Part shown: positions 52,691 to 61,025 of the stretch, one piece after another | Position numbering within the stretch: position 1 is the stretch's first letter | Layout of the letters: every line of letters starts with the position of its first letter | Source: Gaiellasilicea sp963763755 | Lineage (GTDB): Bacteria; Actinomycetota; Thermoleophilia; Gaiellales; Gaiellaceae | Direction: 5' to 3' | DNA: 64,000 bases | Assembly (NCBI GenBank): GCA_963763755.1 | Contig: CAVXQE010000010.1 | Span: 310,001-374,000 of the forward strand | Made by a program: the position numbers and the translations under genes | The notes under the pieces: model-generated | What the model was told of the DNA's origin: nothing | Databases searched by the model: none | What the model saw: only the letters and a program-made list of their open reading frames with translations

Positions 52691-53630
52691 GTGAGCCGCG
52701 CGACTCTCTGGACCACCGCGGGCGTCTGTCTGCTCCGTCGCGGTCGTGCTGACGCTCTTCGGAGTGGGGGATCAGGCCGGGGCTCTCCCGAACTGGCAGG
52801 CGCTCGTGCTCGGGCTCGTCCAGGGCGCGACGGAGCTGCTGCCGGTCTCCTCGTCGGGCCACCTGATCCTCGTGCCGTGGCTCGGCGACTGGCAGTACCT
52901 GAAGGAGCATGACGCGTTCAACCAGACGTTCGACGTGGCGCTGCACCTGGGCACGCTCGTCGCGGTCGTCGGCTACTTCTGGCGCGACATCGTGGTGCTG
53001 GTCGCCGCGTGGTTCCGGACGCTGCGCACGCGCCGGATCGCGACCGGGGAGGAGCGGATCGCCTGGTTCGTCTTCGTGGCGACGATCCCGGCCGCCGCGA
53101 TCGGCTCGCTCGGCGAGGACGCGATCGCGTCGAACCTGGGCGAGCCGTGGCAGATCGCGATCGCGCTGGCCGTCGGCGCGCTCGTCCTCTGGTACGCCGA
53201 CCGGCAGCCGGAGAGCCGGTCGATGGACGATCTCGGCCTGAAGGCGGCGGTGGGGATGGGATTCGCGCAGAGCCTGGCGCTGATGCCCGGCGTCTCGCGC
53301 TCCGGGATCACGATCTCCGCCGGGCGGCTGCTCCAGCTCGACCGCGACTCGGCCGCGCGCTTCTCGTTCCTGCTGCTCGTACCGACCGTGCTCGGCGCCG
53401 TTCTGCTGAAGGGCGTGAAGGACGTCCTGCTCGGCGACCTGCCGGCGGGCTGGACGGGCCCGTTCGTCGTCGGCACGCTCGCCGCGGCCGGAAGCGGCCT
53501 GATCGTCATCTCTGCGCTCCTCGGCTACGTGCGCCGCCACGACTACTCGATCTTCGTCTGGTACCGGCTGATCGTCGCCGCGATCGTCGTGCTGCTGATC
53601 GTGACGGGCGCCCGCTCAGCCGGCTTCTGA
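52691..53630 (+). CDS. uppP: Undecaprenyl-diphosphatase (BacA/UppP), N-terminal frameshift
   Basis: About 312 residues; dephosphorylates C55-PP to recycle the carrier made by UppS. Conserved blocks: GLVQGATELLPVSSSGHLIL (Glu and Ser motif), HLGTLVAVV, and GVSRSGITISAGRLLQLDRD with SARFSFLLLVP. Eight or so membrane helices. The open frame from 52746 lacks a normal start. GTG 52691 (SRATLWTTA) joined to SVAVVLTLFGVGDQAG by removing one G near 52719 gives an extra N-terminal helix. Confidence 0.9.
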
Positions 53631-53741
53631 GGCGGGGAGAGGGCCGAACAGCCGAATCTGAGCCAACTTGACATAACGCTGATTCTCGTGCATTGAAGCA
53701 ACGGCGTCGAACCGCACGTGCGTGGGCATACTTAGACGCTC

Positions 53742-54230
53742 ATGGCCGCCGATGTCGACCGCTCGCTCGAGAAGATCAGCGCCGAGACATCGGTGTCCCG
53801 GCTGCTGAACGTGACGTGCTCGGAGATCGCCGCGTTGCTCGACGCCTCACGCTGCTCTGTGTCGCGGATCATCGGCGACCTGCTCGTCGAGCTGAGCGAC
53901 TTCCACCGTTCGGGCGATCCGCCGACTCTGGAGCTCTTCCTCGTCTCCGATTACCCGCTCACGCAGGAGGTGATCGACAGCGGCGAGCCTCGCGTCGTGC
54001 TCCGCAACGACCCGTCGGCCGATCCCGCGGAGGCAGCGCTGCTGGAGCGGCTCGGCCTGGACTCGCTGCTGATGCTGCCGCTCCGCTCGCGCGGCCAGAA
54101 TTGGGGGCTCGTCGAGATCTACGCCGACGATCGCAGCTTCGAGCCGACCGAGATCGAGCTCGCGATCACGACCGTCGACAGGGTCGGCGAGCTGCTCGCA
54201 GCGCTCGAGAGCGGCGCTGCGCGCGCCTAA
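53742..54230 (+). CDS. GAF-domain protein
   Basis: 162 residues forming one GAF sensory domain and little else: VSRLLNVTCSEIAALLDASR, ELFLVSDYPL, LGLDSLLMLPLRSRGQNWG and LVEIYADDRSFEPTEIELA. GAF domains bind small ligands or cyclic nucleotides and are often parts of signalling proteins; here there is no output domain, so it may act through a partner. It lies directly upstream of the first sigma factor, about 70 bases away. Confidence 0.82.
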   Translation: MAADVDRSLEKISAETSVSRLLNVTCSEIAALLDASRCSVSRIIGDLLVELSDFHRSGDPPTLELFLVSDYPLTQEVIDSGEPRVVLRNDPSADPAEAALLERLGLDSLLMLPLRSRGQNWGLVEIYADDRSFEPTEIELAITTVDRVGELLAALESGAARA

Positions 54231-54302
54231 TCGCCGCAGCCGGGACTGGACATGCGGGTTTGGGAGCGAGAAGCTCCCGGGTAGAAGCTGACTTCGTCCT
54301 TC

Positions 54303-55440
54303 ATGACGACCGTCGACATCGAACATCTGCTCCTGAACGACGAGCTCCAGCAGCTGCTGGAGGCCGCCGAGCAGGCCGGGTCGCTGAAAGCCACGCGAGC
54401 TCGCCGACCTCGTCGAGACGCTCGAGCTCGACGCGCTCGAGCAGGACGCGCTCTACCGCGAGCTCGACCGCCGCGGGATCGAGGTGCTCGAGGAGCTGCC
54501 GCCCGAGGAGCCGGCGCCGGCGCCCGCTCCGGTCGCGCTGCCGCAGGAGACGACCACCGACGCGCTGCAGCTCTTCCTGCGCGAGGCCGGCCGGCACCAG
54601 CTGCTGACCGCGCCGCAGGAGGTCGAGCTCGCGAAGAAGATCGAGCGCGGCGACATGCTGGCGAAGCAGCACATGATCCAGTCGAACCTCCGGCTCGTCG
54701 TCTCGATCGCCAAGAACTACCGCAACCAGGGGCTGCCGTTCCTCGACCTGATCCAGGAGGGCACGCTCGGCCTGATCCGCGCCGTCGAGAAGTTCGACTG
54801 GCGCCGCGGCTTCAAGTTCTCGACCTACGCCACCTGGTGGATCCGGCAGGCCGTCGCGCGTGCGCTCGCCGACAAGGCCCGCACGATCCGCATGCCCGTC
54901 CACATCGTCGAGCGGCTGCAGAAGATGAACCGCGCCGAACGGACGCTCTGGACGCAGCTCGGCCGCGAGCCGACGCTCGAGGAGATCGCCGAGGAGGCCT
55001 CGCTCCCGCTCCAGCAGGCGCTGGAGGTCCGCGCCGCGGCGCGCGCGTCGACGAGCCTCGACCAGCCGGTCGGCGAAGCCGAGGACGCCGTGTTCGGCGA
55101 CTTCGTCGCCGGCGACGGCCCGCTGCCCGAGGAGCAGGTCGAGCTCTCGCTCCGCAGCCAGGCGCTGATGGAGGCGCTCCGAGCGCTCACCGACCGCGAG
55201 CGGCAGGTCGTCGTGCTGCGCTACGGGCTCACCGACGCCGAGCCGAAGACGCTCGAGGAGATCGGCCGGCGGCTCGGGCTCACGCGCGAGCGCGTGCGTC
55301 AGATCGAGCTCGACTCGCTGAAGCGTCTCGCCTCGCTCCGCGAGATGGAGTCGTCGGCGCGCTCTAGCAGCTGCGAGCTAGCTGCGGAGGTAGAACTCGA
55401 GCCCCGGTGCGACCATGCGCAGCTCGCGCAGGGCGCGTGA
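54303..55440 (+). CDS. SigA/RpoD-type (sigma-70) factor, copy A (one frameshift)
   Basis: About 378 residues. A short N-terminal acidic region (IEHLLLNDELQQLLEAAEQ) in a different frame joins at ~54395 (one extra C) to ADLVETLELDALEQD. Region 1.2: ALQLFLREAGRHQLLTAPQE. Region 2: RLVVSIAKNYRNQGLPFLDL, FSTYATWWIRQAV. Region 4: TLEEIGRRLGLTRERVRQIE. This is a primary-type or group 2 sigma without the long non-conserved region. The last ~25 residues look non-native; one further base error near 55360 would end it at ~55378. A small hairpin (54262-54278) lies before the start. Confidence 0.9.
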
Positions 55441-56362
55441 CTCGAGCTGGCGGACGCGCTCGCGGGTGATGCCGAGGCCGACTCCGACCTCTTCCAGCGT
55501 CTGCGGGACCGCACCGTCCAGGCCGAAGCGCTGGGCGAGGACGTGGCGCATGCGCGGATTCAGGCGGTCGAGCGCCTCGGAGAGCTCGGTCGCGCGGAGC
55601 CGGTCGGACGTCTCGGCGTCGGGCCCGGCGGTCTTCGTGTCCTCGACCATGTCGCCGTAGAGGCTCTCGCCGTCGCCGACGGGCGTCTCGAGGCTGACCG
55701 GGTCCTGGACGAGCTCGAGCAGCTCCTGGACGCGCTCGGGCGTGAAGCCGGCCTCGATCGCGATCTCGGTCTCGTTCGGGTCGCGGTTCAGCTTCTGGGC
55801 GAGGATGCGGCGGCTGCGTGTGACGCGGCGCACCTGCTCGGCGACGTGCACGGGCAGACGGATCGTCCGGCCCTGCTCGGCGAGCGCGCGCGTGACCGAC
55901 TGGCGGATCCACCAGGTCGCGTAGGTCGAGAGCTTGAAGCCCATCTTGTAGTCGAACTTCTCGACGGCGCGGATCAGGCCGAGGTTCCCCTCCTGGATCA
56001 GGTCGAGGAGCGGCACGCCCGCCTTCGTGTAGTTGCGCGTGATCGACATCACGAGCCGGAGATTGCACTCGATCAGCCGTCGCTTGGCGGCCTCGTCGCC
56101 CTCGTCCTTGCGCCGGGCGAGCTCGCGCTCCTCGGCGGGCGTCAGCAGGCGGCCGTCGCCGATCTGGCGCACGTAGAGCTTGAGCGGGATCCTGCGTCGC
56201 CTCGGCGACTGCAACGGGGGCGTCCTCGGCGTCGTCGGCGTCCTCGGCCTCGACCTCCTCGGCGTCCTCCTCCCCATCCTTGGGCTCGTCGAGCGCAGGC
56301 AGGAGCTCGAGATGCGGCTCAGGTGCTGTCTCGAAGACCGGCTCGGCGGGGTTCGGCTCCAT
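55378..56362 (-). CDS. SigA/RpoD-type (sigma-70) factor, copy B (one frameshift)
   Basis: About 327 residues from ATG 56362 (MEPNPAEPVFETAPEPHLEL). A very acidic N-terminal tail (EEDAEEVEAEDADDAEDA) precedes region 1.2 (LKLYVRQIGDGRLLTPAEE), joined after one extra base near 56197. Region 2: LVMSITRNYTKAGVPLLDL, LSTYATWWIRQSV. Region 4: TLEEVGVGLGITRERVRQLE. It converges on copy A with overlapping 3' ends. Which copy is the housekeeping factor cannot be told here; copy B has the acidic N-terminus expected of a primary sigma. Confidence 0.9.
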
Positions 56363-56511
56363 CCGCACCGATATCGGCGTCGCGGCCTCGCAGCTTGAGG
56401 ACTCCGTCTCGAACCGTCGAAGACGGCCCTAACTTCCTCCCAATACCTGCCGTCTACGCTACTCAAGTGGGTAGCCACTCCAGCCGATGACGGAAGTAGA
56501 ATTTAGTAGTT

Positions 56512-57309
56512 ATGTGTGGAATCGCCGGATACAGCCTCAGCCCTGAATCGAGCGTCAAGCGGACGCTCGCTGCACAGGCGCTCCTGGCCGGGATCGCAGA
56601 GCGCGGCGCCGATGCGGTCGGGTACGCCCATCGCGGCCCCAGCGCCGCGGTGACGGTGCACAAGCGCCGCTCGGGCGCCAGCGAGCTGCTCGGCGAGCTG
56701 CACGTTCCCGCGTCGTCGACGCAGGTGCTCGTGCACGTCCGGGACTACACGAAGGGCCATCCCACGATCGAGGCGAACAATCACCCGATCCGGCACGGCT
56801 CGGTCGTCGGGATCCACAACGGGATCATCGTCAACGACGAGGAGATCTTCGCGCACTACGGCTTCGAGCGCGCCCATCCGGACATGACCGTCGACTCGGA
56901 GGCGATCTTCGCGCTCGCCGAGCACGCCGAGGGCAGCCCGGAGGCGCTCGAGGAGCTGCACGGCGCGATGGCGACCGCCTGGCTCGACGAGCGGAACGCC
57001 TCCACCCTCTTCATCGCCCGCGCCGCCGGCCGGCCGCTCTGGATCGGCACCGCCGGCAAGGAGCTCTTCTTCGCCTCCACCCGCGCCGCACTCGACCTGG
57101 TCGAGCAGACCATCCGGCTGAGCCTGCGCAAGCGTGAGCTCGACGAGGGGACGCTGCTCCGGATCGAGGACGGGCGCATCGCCGGGCACGACCGCTTCCA
57201 GGCCGACCGCTCGTACGTCGAGGAGACGATCCTCCCCTCGGTCCGCGCTCCGCACGAGGGCGCCTCGTGCCTCAAGCGCCTCGCCGCGATCGCCCTCGCG
57301 ACCGGCTAG
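56512..57309 (+). CDS. Stand-alone class II glutamine amidotransferase domain protein
   Basis: 265 residues. The N-terminal nucleophile Cys2 is in MCGIAGYSL. VLVHVRDYTKGHPTIEANNH and GSVVGIHNGIIVNDEEIF are the glutamine-binding loops, and DSEAIFALAE the later acidic motif. It resembles the GATase half of GlmS/PurF but has no synthetase half, so it must pair with a partner or hydrolyse glutamine-like substrates alone. TAGAAT at 56497-56502 lies 10 bases before the ATG with no Shine-Dalgarno, suggesting a leaderless message. Confidence 0.85.
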   Translation: MCGIAGYSLSPESSVKRTLAAQALLAGIAERGADAVGYAHRGPSAAVTVHKRRSGASELLGELHVPASSTQVLVHVRDYTKGHPTIEANNHPIRHGSVVGIHNGIIVNDEEIFAHYGFERAHPDMTVDSEAIFALAEHAEGSPEALEELHGAMATAWLDERNASTLFIARAAGRPLWIGTAGKELFFASTRAALDLVEQTIRLSLRKRELDEGTLLRIEDGRIAGHDRFQADRSYVEETILPSVRAPHEGASCLKRLAAIALATG

Positions 57310-57315
57310 CGCGCT

Positions 57316-57997
57316 CTAGCCGAGCGTGCCGTCGGGCGCGACCTCCGCGCCTTCGTCCCGCAGCCGCTCGCGGACGAGGTACTGGAACGCCGCCCAGGCG
57401 GGCTGGACGTCGATCATCCGGTAGACCTGCCACTCGGTCAGGAGCGACGGATCGGCACGGCGAGCAGCCGGCCCAGTCGGCCATCTTCGGCAGGCGGCCG
57501 AGCGTCCGCGACAGCTCGGCGCCCTGCACGACCGCGCGCTCCAGCCGCTCCTCCCCGATCGGGACGTCGAACCCCGCCTCGCGCAGCGCCTGCGCAAGCG
57601 AGCCGAACGTGTGCCAGAGCAGCGACTTCGAGGGCATGGCGCCCTTGCGGGCGTCGATGTCGCGGGCGGTCGGTGTGCGCCCGAGCTCCTCGCCGAGCGC
57701 GCGCAGGCGGCCCAGCAGCTCCTCCCTCGTCGCGAAGCGGCGCGGGACGAGCCCGGCCTGCCGCTTGGCGGCATTCCAGCTGCCGAAGTGCTCGATCACC
57801 GTCTGCGGATGCACGGTCGTCAGCGTGTCCGCAGCGAACTCCCGCATCGTCGGTGAACGTCCAAGCCGTTCGGCGCTCGCCGTCAGCTGTCCGAGGATCT
57901 CCTCGTCCGTGTAGCGCTTGCGAATGCCGGCCTGGAACGCGGCAAGAGCTTCCGGATCGATGCCTGCCACCGCAGGGTGGCGGCGCGACCGTCCCAT
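57316..57997 (-). CDS. Protein with three homing-endonuclease-associated (HNH-type) repeats (one frameshift)
   Basis: About 226 residues made almost entirely of three ~60-residue repeats. Repeat 1: YTDEEILGQLTASAERLGRS...SWNAAKRQAGL. Repeat 2: ATREELLGRLRALGEELGRT...SLAQALREAGF. Repeat 3: ERLERAVVQGAELSRTLGRL...WAAFQYLVRERL. These match the helical repeat found beside HNH/homing endonucleases, thought to bind DNA. No nuclease motif is present. The third repeat is split by one extra base near 57466. The role is unknown; a DNA-binding regulator is the simplest guess. Confidence 0.7.
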
Positions 57998-58042
57998 GCA
58001 AACAGTCTAGAGCATTTTCTCTGAGTTGCAAGAACGCTAGAA

Positions 58043-58078
58043 CGGACGTGCCCTGCCTGGGCAGGCCCCGCACGTCCG
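58043..58078 (-). terminator. Terminator after the GGDEF/HD-GYP gene
   Basis: Arms CGGACGTGC and GCACGTCCG (9 bp) enclose an inner TGCC/GGCA stem. It lies just past the stop of the minus-strand GGDEF/HD-GYP gene (58091); read on the minus strand it is followed by TTCTAGCGTTCTTG. Confidence 0.6.
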
Positions 58079-58090
58079 CACCTGGGAAGC

Positions 58091-60820
58091 CTAGGAGACC
58101 GCGACCAGCCTGGGACGCTGCGAAGGCTCGATCGAGAGCGCGTCGAGCGGCAGGATCCGCTCCAGCGCCGCGACGCAGCGCGGGCAGAACTGCGAGGTCG
58201 CCGCCCGGCGAAGCTCGGTGAGCGCCTCGTCGAGCGGACGCGCCGCCCGGTAGATGCGGGTCGTCAGCATCGAGTCGAGCGCGTCGGCGACGTGGATGAT
58301 CCGCGCGCCGAGCGGGATCTCCTCGCCCTTCAGACGGTCGGGATAGCCGGTGCCGTCGAAGCGCTCGTGGTGGTGGCGGATCGCCGGAACGGCGTCGCCG
58401 AGGAAGCCGAGCCTGTCGATGATGCGGGCGCCCTCGTCGGCGTGGCGCTGCATCAGCGCCCACTCCTCCTCCGTCAGGCTCGCCGGCTTCAACAGGATCG
58501 AGTCCGGGATCGCCAGCTTGCCGATGTCGTGGAAGAGAGCTGCGTGGCCCAGCAGGTCGAGCTCCACGTGCGAGAGCCCGAGCTCGCGACCGATCGCGAG
58601 CGCCAGCTGCTGCACACGGCGCGAATGACCGGCCGTGTAGGCGTCCCGCGCATCCACGGTCGCGGAGAGGCTCTCCATCGCCGCGGTCGAGCGCTCCTTC
58701 AGGAGGCGGTTCGCCTGCTCGAGCGACACGTTCTGCGTATGGATCGTCTCGGCGGCCTGGCGCAGCTTCTGGGCGCTGCGACGCGTGTGCGAGAGGTACG
58801 CCTCCTGCGTCTTGCGCATCAGCAGGAGCGGCACGGCGAACACGGCGAGCGCGTAGAGGCCGGCGGCGTCGTAGCCGATCGCGATCACCGCCGCCGATGA
58901 AGCCGTAGACCAGGTAGTGCGGCGCGAGCCAGAGAAAGCGCTCGTGCCAGACACGCCAGACCTTCTCGCGTCCTTCGAGGGAGAGTGCGACCGACAGCAG
59001 GCCGGTGTTGACCGCGAAGTACGCCGCGCCGGCGGCGAGACCCGCCGCGACGGTCACGAGCTCGGCGAAGCCGCCGTCGAAGCCGACCGTGAAGACGGAT
59101 GCCGCCACGAGCGAGGAGAGCGTCAGCGTGCCGACGTTGAAGAGCACCTTGTGGATCGGACCGCGATCCGCGCTCCACTGGACGGCACAGATCGCGACTG
59201 CGACGGCGAGTGCGCTCCGCGGGCCGAAGAGCGCCGCGCCTGCAAGCGCACCGACGGCGCTGACGGAGATCGAGCCGTCGTCGAGCTCGAGCGCGAGCGC
59301 CTCCCCGACGCCGACGAGCGCGATCACGGCGAGCAGGCCGATGATGTCGGTCGAGGTGCCCGAAGAGGATGCCCAGGACACCTGCCGCGACGCCCGTGAT
59401 CGTCACGAGGCCGACCAGCAGCCCCAGACGGGTCGAAAGCTGGAGGAAGCGCGGTCCGCTCGTGGTGTGCGCGGTGTGGCGGCGCTCCAGCTCGGGCATC
59501 GCTTCCGGGATACGCGCCAGTGGCTCGTGGTGGTCGCCTTCCTCCGGGACCGACACCAGCGGAATGCTGCGGTCGGCGGGCATCAGAAGAGGCTCGGAGC
59601 TTGCGCTCAGGACGCGGTTGCGGCCCTGGAGCTTGGCGCGGTAGACAGCGAGATCCGCCTGGTGGATGAGCGCGTTCGGATCCTGCGCGTCCTTCGGGTA
59701 GCCGGCGACGCCGATCGAGACGGTGGCGCGGATCGGCTCGCTCGAGGTCTCGACGTCGAACAATCGCTCGGCGATCGCGCGGCGGATCCGCTCCGCGATC
59801 TCGAGCGCCTGCTCGGGCGGCGTCTCCGGGAGCAGAATCGAGAACTCCTCACCGCCGAACCGTGCCGGCACGTCGTAGTGGCGCAGCTCGGCTCGGAAGA
59901 CCTCCGCGATGCCCTTCAGCACCGCATCTCCCGCCAGGTGGCCGTAGGTGTTGTTGATCTCGCGCAGCAGGTCGAGGTCGGCCATGATCAGCGACAGCGG
60001 CCGCTCGAAGCGCTGCGCGCGACCGAGCTCCTCCGTCAACGCTGACGCGAAGTAGCGCGCGTTGAAGAGGCCGGTCTTGGGGTCGACGCGAGCCTCGGCC
60101 TGGAGCTGCGGCACCGAGAGCGCCCGGTGAATCAGGAGCAGCGGGGCGATCGCGAAGGGGACGAGCCACGGGTTCGCCGTCCAGAACGCGGCGAGCACGA
60201 CTCCGAGTGCGGCGAAGACGAACTCCGTCGACAGCGTCTGGTACGAGAAGATCAAGCGCATCGGGTGCCCGTTGACGAAGCGGATCATCGGAGCGAGCAG
60301 CGCCGAGTTGAGCGCGACGAGCACGATCGAGGCCGCCGTGCCGGCGAGCGCAAAGCGCAGCGTCGTCGCTCAGGCTCTCCGAGCCGAGAATCAGGTGTGC
60401 ACTCCCCCACGCCGCCATGGTCGCGATCGTGTACACGCAGAGGTTCGTCGACTGCACGTACCACTTCCCCCGGCTGCGCAGCCACTCCGGCACGTGCTGG
60501 ATCAGCGGGATGAGCGCGACCAGCCCCGGCGGCAGGAGCAGGACTGCGGCGATCAGGAAGACACCGGTCGTGTGGTACGACTTGTTACCCGGCGTGCGCA
60601 CGACGAAGAACTGCGCGAACGCCACGCTGGTGGCAAGGATCGCGAACTCGAGCCAGCTGCCCGTGTGCCGGTCGAGCTGGCTCAGGAACGGTGCCGTCAC
60701 CGCAATCGCGCCGGCCGCAACGACGAGGAAGTAAAGGAGGGCCTTGGGCGGGAGCTTGCTGCGCGCCTCGATCGGCGCGCCACCGCGGGTGATCGCGTCT
60801 TCGAGAGGGATTGCGTTCAT
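58091..60820 (-). CDS. Membrane-bound GGDEF + HD-GYP dual cyclic-di-GMP enzyme (three frameshifts)
   Basis: Three frame changes (near 60365, 59362 and 58897), each one extra base, join four pieces into a ~908-residue protein. N-terminal block of six to eight membrane helices (LLYFLVVAAGAIAVTAPFLS onward). GGDEF domain (residues ~250-410) with DPKTGLFNARYF, inhibitory RxxD (RHYD) five residues before an active GGEEF. A second membrane block (LLGLLVGLVTITGVAAGV-type helices). HD-GYP domain with FHDIGKLAIPD, HHERFDGTGYPDRLKG and ADALDSM. It should both make and break c-di-GMP. If the breaks were real it would be two genes; I judge one. Confidence 0.8.
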
Positions 60821-60904
60821 GATGCCGCTCCGCACGTGCTCTTCATGCCGCTGGTCTCCTTCGATGCCGCAAAATCGAAGCCTTGACGGGCCGTCTCGAA
60901 AGGT

Positions 60905-60969
60905 ATTCCCCCTCTCGCGGACGGGCATCCCCCTGTCGGGGTACCCCCATTCGAGTTCCCCCGAATGGG
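60905..60969 (-). promoter_or_regulatory. Upstream region of the GGDEF/HD-GYP gene: four G5 tracts and an inverted repeat
   Basis: On the minus (coding) strand four G5 runs occur at 60962-60958, 60948-60944, 60933-60929 and 60912-60908, and CCCATTCG/CGAATGGG arms (60946-60953 and 60962-60969) form an inverted repeat with an 8-base spacer. This lies about 90-150 bases before the start codon. It could be an operator or a G-quadruplex-forming element. It does not match the c-di-GMP riboswitch core. Confidence 0.4.
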
Positions 60970-60984
60970 TGACACGGTGAAAGT

Positions 60985-61019
60985 GACGAGGGGCCGGCCG
61001 ATACGGCCGGCCCCTCGTC
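60985..61019 (-). terminator. Terminator of the repeat-bearing subtilase gene
   Basis: A perfect 16-bp stem (60985-61000 with 61004-61019) around an ATA loop, starting seven bases past the subtilase stop codon. There is no long T-run, but in GC-rich actinobacteria such stems are usual transcription ends. Confidence 0.8.
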
Positions 61020-61025
61020 GAGGTG

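Noticed and set aside
60820..60985. A c-di-GMP riboswitch upstream of the GGDEF/HD-GYP gene
   Set aside because: The conserved core bases of class I or II c-di-GMP riboswitches are not present; only G tracts and an inverted repeat are seen.
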